Shown: positions 32,801-42,321 of the stretch, one piece after another
Numbering within the stretch: position 1 is the stretch's first letter
Layout: each line of letters starts with the position of its first letter
Assembly: GCA_032718475.1 (NCBI GenBank)
Contig: JAUCBJ010003610.1
Coordinates: 1 to 60,243 of the forward strand
Length of the DNA: 60,243 bases
Source of the DNA: Nemertoderma westbladi
Taxonomy: Eukaryota > Xenacoelomorpha > Nemertodermatida > Nemertodermatidae
Reading direction: 5' to 3'
Program-made: the position numbers and the translations under genes
The notes under the pieces: generated by a model
Databases searched by the model: none
What the model saw: the letters and a program-made list of their open reading frames with translations, nothing else
Told to the model about the DNA's origin: nothing

Positions 32801-34491
32801 TCTGTGGGTTCTGTACTACCTAAGTTGGTGTTATTTAGTTGCCTTCTAACAGCTGGAGGCAAATCAGGCAATTTCTGACGGTGGGATGTTCTTTTACGTC
32901 TGCTTAGGCGAGATCTATTTCCTTTGCCTTCAGTATCGGTGGTATCGCCTTCCTCAGATGATGTATATCCCTGTCTTTTGGGAGTAGATCGATTCATCAT
33001 CTGCATATTACTAGCTGTTAACTGTTTATTTATGCAGTCTTGATTCTCCTGAATATTTTCCAGTTCTAATTGGGCGATCTCTTCAGCCGCTATCCGTTCT
33101 GCTTCTGCCGCTGCCATTGCCGCTTTTCTTTCCATTTCGGCTGCTTTTCTTTTCGCTTCTGCTTCTGCCTCTGCTTCTGCCTCTGCCGCTGCCGCTGCCG
33201 CTGCCGCTTTTCTTTCCATTTCGTCTGCTTTACTTTCCTCTTCGGCTGCTTTCCTTTCCGCTTCGGCAGCTGCTACTGCTGCTTTCTTTCTGTCTTCTAT
33301 ACGTTTTTTCTTTACTTGTTCTTCTTGGACTCGTGTGATGCGGAGTTGTTCATCAAATTTAGCCTGGTTCGCAGCCCTCATTTCCACATCGATGGCATCC
33401 AACACACGCTGGGTTCCTTCACTATTAGGGCTGAGTCCATCTAACCTTCTCCTCAACTCTTCATCTCCTAAAAAACGCTGATAGTCTGACAGATAGATGT
33501 CAATGGCATCCCTCTTATGCGGTTTCTCTGCTGTCGCTTCACTTTCCACTTGGGAAAAAGTAGCATCTGTTGATTCTCCATGGGTTGAGCGCTCCTCCAG
33601 CTGAGCTTTCCACTGAGCCGTTCCTTGAACCTGGAGACTCACCCGTTGAAACCAAGTCTTTACGGCAACTTGCAACGACGTGTCTTGTCTTCTTTTAGAA
33701 GCCTCCTCAAAGGCCGATAAGATTAGCCTGATTCGCAGAATTCTTTCTCTAACTTGATAAAGCAGTTGTCCCTGCTCTTGAGGTCCTTGTGGTTGTTGAA
33801 ACAGTTGTTCTTTTACTCGCTCCATAGAGCTGAAGAATCCCTGTGCGTATCCGGCTGCGGACCTCTTCCACACAGCTGGATCGATGGTTTCCTTGGCTAC
33901 TCCCATCCGGTGTATGTCTTCCCAGGCAGCTTCTGATAAATCAAACGGGAGTCCAGGTCCGGGGAAGTTCCATTGCGACTCGACAATAGACTTCAGTTCT
34001 TCCCTTGTGTATCCCGCATAACTATCTTTAGTTGATCGCTGACTTCTCGCCCAATCGATCTGGTGTTCTTCCACCGCGATCAATATCCTAGTGAGTACGG
34101 CTGCAGGAAGGATGAGAAGGGGATCCGAATAAACCGCATCCGTCATCTTTGCTCCGCGCTCGGGTGTCAGCTCTACAGTATCCTCACTACTGGAGCTGTT
34201 GGGCTGCTGAGAAATAAGTTCTTGGCTCGCGGGTTGTTGCTGTTCCGCTGCTTCTTGGTCCCGCTTGACCTGAGCTCGAGTGCCTATGATAGACCTATGG
34301 TGTTGGACCAGCCTAGGTTCTGATATTACTACTGTAGGGATGACCTTGCTTACAGTAGGAGGGGACTTTGACTTTGGTCTCAGACGCTCTATACTCTTAG
34401 CTGAGTCCCAGATCTTTTTAAGACCCTGTCTAACACTCATTCTAGCACTTTCTAAGAGGCTATCTGACAATGTTGGTTTTGTGTCAGACAT
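29806..34491 (-). CDS. BEL/Pao Gag-protease polyprotein with deleted polymerase
   Basis: ATG at 34491, 1561 codons, no internal stop. Residues about 395-485 are an Ala/Glu/Lys-rich coiled coil (A-A-E-A-E-R-K-A-A-E-E repeats). Residues about 805-950 match the DUF1759 gag region (V-K-F-N-G-D-E-M-K-W-L-P-F). Zinc-knuckle-type motifs lie near 1085 (C-x2-C...H-x4-C) and 1118 (C-Y-N-C-L-R-R-G-H-Q-R-R-T-C). The aspartic protease motif A-L-L-D-S-G-S-T-G is near 1260. After about 1448 the text jumps straight to a piece from the end of the RNase H region (N-P-A-D-I-A-S-R-G near 1460, then W-P-P-H-L-N), and ends. Canonical BEL elements have roughly a thousand further residues of polymerase and integrase there. 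The deletion keeps the frame. The product could still assemble particles. Confidence 0.88.
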   Translation of the reverse strand: MSDTKPTLSDSLLESARMSVRQGLKKIWDSAKSIERLRPKSKSPPTVSKVIPTVVISEPRLVQHHRSIIGTRAQVKRDQEAAEQQQPASQELISQQPNSSSSEDTVELTPERGAKMTDAVYSDPLLILPAAVLTRILIAVEEHQIDWARSQRSTKDSYAGYTREELKSIVESQWNFPGPGLPFDLSEAAWEDIHRMGVAKETIDPAVWKRSAAGYAQGFFSSMERVKEQLFQQPQGPQEQGQLLYQVRERILRIRLILSAFEEASKRRQDTSLQVAVKTWFQRVSLQVQGTAQWKAQLEERSTHGESTDATFSQVESEATAEKPHKRDAIDIYLSDYQRFLGDEELRRRLDGLSPNSEGTQRVLDAIDVEMRAANQAKFDEQLRITRVQEEQVKKKRIEDRKKAAVAAAEAERKAAEEESKADEMERKAAAAAAAAEAEAEAEAEAKRKAAEMERKAAMAAAEAERIAAEEIAQLELENIQENQDCINKQLTASNMQMMNRSTPKRQGYTSSEEGDTTDTEGKGNRSRLSRRKRTSHRQKLPDLPPAVRRQLNNTNLGSTEPTDQIITIERLPTIVDEPEIIRPVLEITPSVIETPVLPEPTSKFPLHSTKLPVPSRTAHETVQVLDSERNIHDLSPVVPRPPATTLATPASAVERVDERRWGMDLLLGQMQETVQQFKGTVRESRLELQEVQQSIALERDKLVNTQKGIPPPSVTMCQPVRSEVSHAQGVEPTRIYTASEVETPIVNPIKGDYRPVDNDIPYRPDHNPRNLYTDNSILNNTMAQESFTRQMARTEARQAVKVGEIVKFNGDEMKWLPFNEYYKDNIQNSVLSNGEKLRFLIECLEGSPKLMASKFIGHPDGLRQVWDTLNIRYGNRTNIARYLYAKLMAPRKFLSSGIIEFSDEIQEICRQLDWLGKSHEYQNSMVVGALASTLPKGGVGTRWDKKVLYMMEQQRRDPTMADLMSFLDREVKLQLLRQSREKTLENKVSEKPVSRRRVIPVCYTDDGESQASQEEDSGKDTERSYYDNKILKDVSKFKSRTNDRREQVRKTPPTSPKRIHVRNPEERTNVHHTAHVKVSNIKPKCVLCDGPHRLNACDEFLRKSLKDRREVMWDKRLCYNCLRRGHQRRTCYSDAGCAKCGAKHNILLHTKFERNSPSQISESELHVQFSDVNDTDQYSEMEGFYTDEFSDENESCYLTNIAVYRALTYEKDTDSEPPLTTSDRQPSWKAPPSNVGIREFPVVQVRVHGPKRSYVVNALLDSGSTGTFIDKELAEDVFAGQPKFRTKLNMSGIMQVWKSTVIADYYVGALSTPQDELGEHSIRSVKMLAIKNFATSQVEPYNWDEDDFTQQFEIPRFNTDYPGVQILIGQNAHEALETLEKRPAQPQPLQVYAGRTRVGWYFTGPSRRTLMERLPKEQVYQLSEREVESSEVDDPTEGTPYSSDNDDINSNVDQWRHCPETINPADIASRGATPQELTDTPDWLGEPDFLSKEDEWPPHLNPAKIRQAKGVEKVTQPLNRPAGRLCLLERDRKLSGNYGRQDTLPTTTSLIQQISRDSIT

Positions 34492-36399
34492 GTTTGATTG
34501 TACAGTTGAATGCCTACTGCTATATTACAGTCTAAGCAAGTCTAGTAATTCAGCATTAACTGCTAGCCTAGTAATTAATTACTGATACTGCTACTCAGTG
34601 TAGCGTGATATATATATAATATTAGAATACCGGTATGCTTATAGTATATATAAGTATTATTAGTAACTAGAATTAATTACAGAATACCGGTATGATTTCA
34701 GCCTAAATTTATATATATAATAGGCCTGTCTTGAATACCGGTATACAGCTTACACTTATAATGTATATATATAAGTATAATTACAGACTAGAATTAATTA
34801 CAGAATACCGGTATAATTTCAGCCTATATTTATAAAAATAAAGATAATAAGCCTATTGTAAATACCGGTATATCAATTATTTTAGAATAATTGAATTTCT
34901 GAATTTTAAGGGTTACTTGGTTACTTTAACTTACTTTATTACCGTTATTTAAGCAGTAGTCCAACTGATATTGAGACCTAATTGTTGTATGGCAGGCCTA
35001 CTATTTATAAATCGTTTGAGTTGATTTATAATATATATACCCGTTAAAATGGGTTTTTGTCAATATTTGAAATAAATGTTATTATTTCTGGGGGAGTCAC
35101 TACACAGAAGCTGTGTGCTCTCAGTGGAGTGCTACTTGTTGGACACTAAAACAAATAATTCTAATTTACCTAAGTTACTTAATACTACAAATTACGTACA
35201 ATTCGGGTTGAGATTACAATCTCTAAATAAACACAAAAATTTACAAGTACGAATTTTTAGGGTGATTTTACAAGAATTCTACAAACCAGCCTAACAAAGG
35301 GTTAGAATACCTGGTTATTACAACAGACAGGGTACTACGGTATTTGAAAATAATAAGTAGTAGTAAATATACTGCGTTGTCCAGATAGGAAAATACCACC
35401 GTCTGACGACCTATAGCCGTATCGCTATAGGTACTACGTTATGTATCACGGAGTGTTCCTACCCAGAAGTTAATTACCGCGGTCTACCAGAACCAACGTG
35501 CCTATTAACCACTTTACAACACAAATATACTGCCTACACACTAATTACCTCCGGAAAGCACTGTACACTAAACCCTAAATTAGGTACAAGTACTTGTACA
35601 ACAAATAATCAGTAGTTAAAAATACTTGAACAGCTAAAAGAACCACGGTATCTGCCGGAGTGACCAAAGCATAAAATCTCCAGTCTTTACCTACGCCAAG
35701 CAGCCCTGATGTAGTACCGGGGTTAGTTTAACTATAACGGTATGTATAACAAACACAATTACTGTAGGAATAAACTTGGGGATATGAGTGTTGCGAATAA
35801 TCGCATAAACTCTGAATAATAAATATTACGCTACGCGTACAGACTATTCAAACAAAATGCAGACCAAATACTGACAGACTACTGTCAAGCCTAAACAAAA
35901 TACGGTATATGCAGACTCCGAAATGATTAGTTAGTATGCGTTCTAACCCAGTAGTACGACTTATTCTTTCACAGGGGGTTTACCTCACAGCACTTGAAGC
36001 CCCTACTTTCCTAACTTAGCACTTTATCGGACAGATGCTCTACACACACCGAAATTTCCTCAAACCCAACAACAGCCAGCCAACAGTCAAGCCTACAAAT
36101 TATCTGTACAATCTGAGCAGGCTTACACGCCTTCTGCTCAATACTGGCCTACAAATAAATAAAACTTGACAGAAACAAGTAAAATCTCAATAAAAAACCA
36201 GGGCGGCCGTCCCTGATTAATTATTAAGGCCTACCGGTATATAATTATCAAAATCGAATAATACTGATGTACCTGTACCGTAAGTACCGGTTCGGGCAGT
36301 TGGGCCTACAGGCCTACAGCAGTACAGGTTACCGTTCAACCGGTACCGATACTTTAGACTTGATTGCTTACACCGCAATCCAGAAGCAATATCTGTTAT
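34492..36399 (-). other. 5' leader between the 5' LTR and gag
   Basis: About 1.9 kb without a supported ORF. 34620-34870 holds two ~120-bp near-copies built on GAATACCGGTAT, TATATATAAGTAT and CTAGAATTAATTACAG. The expected primer-binding site would lie just inside the LTR at about 36380-36399 (minus strand ATAACAGATATTGCTTCTGG); I could not match it to a tRNA by eye. Confidence 0.55.
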
Positions 36400-37349
36400 T
36401 GTTTGCGCTTTTAAGACCTTTGACAGTTTAACCTGCCAAATTAGGATGTCTTTTAGATGATATATAGTCTTTAGCTTATGACGAGTATTTGATACACTAC
36501 ATTAGCCGAAGCCAGTCTATGCGCAATCATTCACCCGCTGGATATACCCGGGAGACTGAATTCGGAAGCTTAATGATTGATGGTGTAAGCCTACTGTATT
36601 ATTCGACTGATCGTAATATATAATCTCTGACAAATATTATTCACTTTCGGGAAATATTAACAGTTCCTTTAGGACGTGGCGCTCTAAATATATAAACAGA
36701 GTTATGACTTAAACTAGACACAACGAAAGGCTATAGATTCACGTATATGGCGCATTCTTTAGGAGATGCTTTGTTATCAGTCACAATCATACACAATGCT
36801 GCACAATGCTGCACACCAATCTGCCGACCTTCACTAATTTTAGTCACATACAAAGAGAATAACAGACAATACATGTAGGGCCTATAAAATTGATAAGGTA
36901 ACTCGATAACAGATATACGTTCTATAATTAAGCCTACTAATGTAAGACTAAAGACTGAAACACGGAGGTGCCAAAAGCCGGTGTTCTTAGGCTCTGGGCA
37001 AAAACATAACACTGAATTCCTGAGTTTCTGTATCCACCTCCAACACAGAGACAAAAAACGCTCTGATTGGTCGACCGAACAACGAGAGAACAAAGAAACA
37101 AAGAAATGTCGACGTGGCAATATCAGCTGTTAGCCGTCGTCATGGTAGCGACACTGTTTTCAAGAGTATCGAGCTTATTGCGTCACGAAATTGCGGATTA
37201 TGTCCTCTAAAGTACAAATACAGAAGAAATGGCTTTTATGTCCTCTAAAACACCAGTACAGCAAGGACACGGCCTTTTTATGCCTGGTAAACCAACCACA
37301 GAGTACTTTACGGGGAAAATAACCGGCTAATTACGCAAAAGCTTTTACA
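36400..37349 (-). repeat. 5' LTR (950 bp)
   Basis: Same ends as the left LTR, 208 bp shorter: the text goes directly from CCTATAAAAT to TGATAAGGTAACT. Otherwise nearly identical, so the insertion looks recent. Confidence 0.92.
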
Positions 37350-37462
37350 AGTATATAGACTAATTATCTAATTTAAACTAAATAAGATACAAGAAATACA
37401 AAATTAATCATTATCACTAATTATTGCACATCCACCAATTTAATATTGAACAATACTGCTAA

Positions 37463-38114
37463 CTAATTACTGCTATATAAGAATTTGCACTGGTCTTGGA
37501 GATGGGATTTTACTGCAGACTTAAAGGCATGTTCATTTTTAATATTTTTAATGTTATTCGGTAGGGAATTCCAATTTTTTATTCCGTTAAAGAAAAAAGG
37601 TTTCGCTTTCAAAGGATTTACTATTGCGAATATAGCAATTTGATGTGCTGGCTCTGGTGCCGTAGGAATGTGTATCACTCAGTATGGTAAATTTTTGACT
37701 CAAGTATTTAGGGCAGTTATCATTAAAAACTTTATGTACATGGTTGAGCCGAAGCTGCTTTACTCTGCTGTCTATTTTAATTAAACCAGACTGATTAAAA
37801 TCTTCAGGGGTTAAATGGTGACGTGGTTTATAATCATTAATAAAACGTACTACCTTGTTTTGAGCTGTTTGCAACCTATTTTTGAGATTTTTAGTTAAGC
37901 CTTCATACCAAGATGAACTTGCATAGTCAATATGACATTGAATTAAAGATGAAGAAAGCAACCTACGAGAATTAAAATTTAGGCTATTTTTATGTCGATA
38001 AAGAAACTGTAGTCTGCCATTAACTTTTGCGATAATATTTTTAACAATGCTTTCTCCGGATAAACTACAATCCAATTTGGAGCCTAAATATTTAAACTTC
38101 TTTTTTATTTTCAA
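37463..38114 (-). pseudogene. LINE reverse-transcriptase C-terminal fragment
   Basis: Two overlapping frames carry one protein. 38114-37587 begins K-Y-L-G-S-K-L-D and contains R-L-L-S-S-S-L-I-Q-C-H-I-D-Y-A-S-S-S-W-Y and L-Q-T-A-Q-N-K-V-V-R-F-I. 37678-37463 continues with F-F-F-N-G-I-K-N-W-N-S-L-P-N-N-I-K. This is the thumb and C-terminal region of CR1/jockey-type LINEs. A frameshift lies near 37600-37670, and the catalytic core is missing because the copy is 5'-truncated near 38115. The BEL element inserted about 110 bp beyond its stop. Confidence 0.85.
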
Positions 38115-38404
38115 TTTTGTGGCCGTTGCTAATTTACTTCAAAGTTTCGTAACTTCGTAGTTTTCGTTCTTTTCGAGCCGAATAAAATATTTTCAGTTTT
38201 GCCGTAGTGAATTGAAAGCTTAGATAAATATTACGACTGGATAAGGAAAGGGGGAATAATTATATTGTAATTATTTCGTTATTAAAATCAGAGTCCCGAG
38301 GAAGTGTATTTTGTATGTTTGCCTACCGAGGCGCGAAAAATCGATTACAGTGTCTACAAGGCGAACTCCAAAGCAGAACTCAATATCCAATATTGGTTTA
38401 TGTA

Positions 38405-38629
38405 GGGTAGGTGTAAAACGCGGATCCGGATCCGGAATTCAAAATTATCAATTAAGGGAAAGGAGCAGGTTACAGTGGCACGTTATTTTAACCAAAACAA
38501 TAAACTAAAGTCAATAGAACAGGTTATAGTTTTATTTTTGGGAGTTATAAAAATGTAAAAAAAATCGACTTCCGTAGGGACAATGTTAAATGTAGAATCC
38601 GGATCCGGATCCGCGTTTTACTCTGACCC
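38405..38629. mobile_element. 225-bp MITE with 9-bp target duplication (Mutator-like)
   Basis: The left end GGGTAGGTGTAAAACGCGGA and the right end, reverse complement GGGTCAGAGTAAAACGCGGA, continue into TCCGGATCCGGA on both sides. Flanking direct repeats GTTTATGTA lie at 38396-38404 and 38630-38638. A 9-bp duplication and GG-rich ends point to a Mutator-type transposase supplied in trans. The ends contain overlapping GGATCCGGATCC palindromes. Confidence 0.88.
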
Positions 38630-38755
38630 GTTTATGTAGTTAAGCGGCTCTCTAGTTACGTAATAAATATTCGAGAACACTAAATTATTTAACATTGAGT
38701 AAGGCAGCATCAGGAGTTGAAGAGTAGTAAGTAGGCTACAGTAATTTGAATTTAT

Positions 38756-38952
38756 AATGTAGATAGGACAATATGATAATGCTCTCCATAGCGAAAAATA
38801 TCAACCGGCCCTATTGGGGCTCGAACCCGGTACCTAGGTTTCAAACTTCTGGTTATCATCAGCCGGGTGACTGTACTGAGCTACCAGACCGGATGAATAT
38901 TTCGCTGTGGAGTGGGAGATCATATTTAGGCCAACTAATCACTCAAAGGAAA
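38756..38952 (-). mobile_element. tRNA-like SINE, copy 1
   Basis: The minus strand of 38805-38892 reads CCGGTCTGGTAGCTCAGTAC (A-box-like) and later GGGTTCGAGCCCC (B box), closing with GGGCCGG that can pair with the start. The 197-bp unit runs AATGTAGATAGG to CTCAAAGGAAA and is repeated in copy 2. The weak T-stem argues against a working tRNA gene. Confidence 0.7.
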
Positions 38953-39122
38953 GTACAAGTTCGTTATTCCCGTGCTCTGCCAGAAATGGCAACCATGCCT
39001 CAAATAATAACTATTATACAGTGTTGTAGAAACCACTGTAACCCCGTAATGCCTGGCCCAGGCTGTTAATTAATAATAATAAATTAATTGTTGTGGGGTG
39101 AGTGACGGTGAATTAAATATAA

Positions 39123-39319
39123 AATGTAGATAGGACAATATGATAATGCTCTCCATAGCGAAAAATATCAACCGGCCCTATTGGGGCTCGAACCCGGTAC
39201 CTAGGTTTCAAACTTCTGGTTATCATCAGCCGGGTGACTGTACTGAGCTACCAGACCGGATGAATATTTCGCTGTGGAGTGGGAGATCATATTTAGGCCA
39301 ACTAATCACTCAAAGGAAA
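39123..39319 (-). mobile_element. tRNA-like SINE, copy 2
   Basis: 197 bp that appear identical to 38756-38952, offset by 367 bp in direct orientation. The A and B boxes fall at 39172-39259. The 170 bp between the copies is unrelated to the unit. It could be a tandem duplication or the two ends of a small TRIM-like element. Confidence 0.7.
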
Positions 39320-40982
39320 TCAACTCAACTATTTTCCGTCTATCCCTGAGAGCTGATAAAGGATGTGTAGACTCAGCCAGCAGCCAGCAGCAGGAGGGGT
39401 GTAGTCAATAAATTCTGCCTTGATGGAATTTTTTCTATCTCAGGCAGCCCTAAACTCAACCATTCATACACAGCTAGCTGCTGCAGCAGCTCAGGCAGGA
39501 GTTGTTACTTTACCATTGCTTTTAATTTCGCGACAAAATAATTTCAAAAAAACGAAATATATCGAATACCACACCACACATTGAATTGATCTGATATTTT
39601 GTAACGCGATTATGAACCACCAAAGCAATTTACTTGTAAAATTTCAACAAAATCGCCAGGCAGGAAGTGCCTGAACCTAGATAATTATCTGTCAGTCAGT
39701 CAGTCAGTCAGTCAGTGTATATATCCTGAGATTTTTACAGTAATGTATCCCTGAGATTCTTACAGTAAGTATCCCGCCTGTCGAGCGGGCTCCTAACAAA
39801 ATAAATTATACCACTGCAGTAGGATTGTATTATTATCCGACGAATCATTGGGCTGATTATTTTGTATACAGGTATAGGATATATGTAGAATGTTCTTAAA
39901 AATAATATTCTTATTTTTTCTTATTACATAGGATTAGCATAATTTTTTAGCTGAAGCATTAATAGTGTAATTTAATTTAATTATATTTTAATACCATTAC
40001 TACATTGGCATAAGATAAGTTTTAACATTTCTTACAAATATTATAAAACTCAATAGTGGTGCGAGCATAAAACTCAAATCACACAAATTTAAAAGAACCG
40101 GGTGTGTTGTCAAAATATCTATCTCCATAGGTTGTTCTGCTGGACTGGGTCTGGGTGCGGCTTTGCTTTTGGGACGGGGTGCTGATTGAAAGGGGGGTTG
40201 AAGGGGGGTTGAAGGGGGGGGGGGGGGGACTGTCCCCACTTTTCACTTTGACTGATTTGCGGTTTTGTTAAATTTCTTGGATATAGTTGTTGTGATGCTA
40301 AAATTTAATTTGTCTTTGATAATGTATTATTTTGTTTCATATTGTTTAGACCTTCAATTTTCATAATATATTACTTGAGTTTTTGTTTATACATTTGCTC
40401 TATAATATATTATATAATTTGTATTTATTCAAAAAATTTCATGAAACTGTTATCACTATTATTATCTTACTAGAACTACTGACACTAATGTGGAACAGCT
40501 AGGATATTTGCGCTTTGTTTGTGTTTTAGTTTTAGTAACTATAGCTACCCCTTTCTATTGTTAGTTTTGTTCTATAATGCAGCATTGGTTGATTGCCTTA
40601 GCAGCCGGTGTTGTAATATTCGTATGGAAAATGGAGTCTTCATTTATAATATAGGGTGGTTCTATGGTGGGTTCAGAGTCATCACTCGCTCGGTGTCCTG
40701 GTTGTGCATCATGGGCATTTTTTCATAAATATTCGGTAATCTTATATCTTGTAAACGTGCTTATTTGCTTCATATTATATTTTTGTTAGTGGTAGCAAAG
40801 TTTAATTTTGTATTATGTGGGACGATCGACAAAGTCAGCTAGCCTCACGCCTTACAGTTTAGACAATTGTTTAGTTTAGGCCTACTTACTAGCCCTACAG
40901 CTGACTGACATAGTTCATTTGTAATAGTCTTGGCTAGGATTCTTCCCCCGAGCTCCTTCCAGCCAGCTTGCTGGCTTTCTAG
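39320..40982 (+). mobile_element. Helitron/HINE-like element, copy A (order L-R)
   Basis: Segment L runs from CAACTCAACTATTTTCCGTC to a hairpin CCCGCCTGTCGAGCGGG followed by CTCCTAA (ends 39796). Segment R starts near TACCACTGCAGTAGG (about 39809) and ends with the hairpin AGCCAGCTTGCTGGCT followed by TTCTAG at 40982. A GC hairpin just before CTRR (CTAA, CTAG) is the 3'-end signature of Helitrons. About 6 copies of TCAG sit in L at 39690-39715. No target duplication is seen, as expected for this class. No Rep/helicase is encoded, so it is non-autonomous. Confidence 0.55.
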
Positions 40983-42321
40983 TTACTTGAGTTACTGAAT
41001 AAAAACCGAAAGTGTAAGGCAATTTTAATAATAACGTCCGTAACACACCATACAAACGCTGATTCAATTATTAAGTAATGGTAATAAATGTAGTAATTTA
41101 TCGGTAATTAGCCGTTTCACACATAGTGATTGCCTATATTCACTCCCTCAGGTGAAGGCCTGACTTTCACCTGGCTTCACATAAGGATGACTAATAATGT
41201 CAAATTAAACCACAGTCACACAAGTAAACTCTCTGACTCAATCAACAATTCGCACGGAAATGCACCTGCAATTTTTGCACTCGCACAATGTCACACAAAC
41301 GGAATTCGCAAAGGTTACCACAATGCTATAACACCTCAAACCAAACAATCAGTATCACACCAAATAATCGCCGGATTATATCTATATTGTCTTTTGTCAA
41401 GTAACGCCGTCCCAGTTCAGTAAGGTTTAACTACGCGTTCGTGCCACTAGCTTACGAATTACACTCCCTCGGGTAACGTAAGACATGTTCTGCCGTCAAC
41501 ATGTCTGGAGGATTTACATATCGGGGACAATGCAATGTTTCAAATCCTTTAACAATTCGTCGATAAAGCATTCAGTTCTCAGTATCAAGCAGAATAAAAA
41601 CATGTACGAATAACACAACACTAGTTCTACACGTATTTGAAGTAGTTTACTTACATGGAAGACTGTTGGACGCAGTAGGAATAGTAAAGTGATCAGTTTC
41701 ACTACAGCCTACTGTAACCAACTCCTAGATGTTATGATGGTAATATAATTGATTATACTCATGTATGAAAAACACTTCTTGGGGGCAGCATTTAGAAATT
41801 AAATTCATATTGTCAAGGCTTTTACAGACGGGCTGACAATCACTGATGATTGTCCCTAGGAGCTAACTTCGGATCTGCTAAAAATAGGTTCGTTTATATA
41901 GTTCGGTGAGCACTATCAAATGCCTTGGGATACCTGCCACACGGCGTAGTATGATCCCGAGTCTCGTATATTCATGAACAATACAGGCAATAATAATAAC
42001 TATAATATAATGATTATAACGAATAAGATATGATGTTTATACAAATGCGCATCAACAAGCAAGTGCAATGCACCAGCAAGGTAAGAATTTATAGATCCGT
42101 ATTAACTATATGAACCTAATACCATTACAAGCTTCAGATCTTATGGTTAGGCCTGATATTACATGGAAATACTGTTGCTTATATAAATGTAGTTCAATGG
42201 AGCACAGCCAATAAGGTGTAAGAATGGTACAAAGGGTAGCACCCAATGAGAGTCTAGTACTATGCCAATCGGGTAAACAAGGTTAGTGATGGCGTATGAC
42301 ACAGATTGAACATAAATAGTT
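40983..42321. other. gene-free stretch
   Basis: AT-rich; open frames at 41130-41423 and 41514-41702 have no recognisable motif. Confidence 0.45.

Larger units (their letters stand above)
25605..37349 (-). mobile_element. BEL/Pao LTR retrotransposon, internally deleted
   Basis: Two long direct repeats start TGTTTGCGC and end TTTTACA (read on the plus strand). The element is flanked by AGTAT at 25600-25604 and 37350-37354, a 5-bp target duplication. The gag-protease ORF is on the minus strand, so the right repeat is the 5' LTR. Next to the 3' LTR the minus strand reads GGGAGCGG immediately before TGTAAAAG, a polypurine tract. Gag (DUF1759-like), zinc knuckles and a retropepsin-like protease identify BEL/Pao. 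Reverse transcriptase, RNase H core and integrase are missing, so it could only have moved with help from an intact relative. Confidence 0.92.

Noticed and set aside
36731-37120. 129-codon ORF in the LTR (also 26228-26533)
   Set aside because: It lies within the LTR U3/R text, changes its C-terminus with the 208-bp difference, and has no recognisable domain.
38805-38892. Functional tRNA gene on the minus strand
   Set aside because: A-box and B-box-like text is present, but the T-stem is poorly paired, the unit is repeated with 100 bp of non-tRNA flank, and it reads better as a SINE head.
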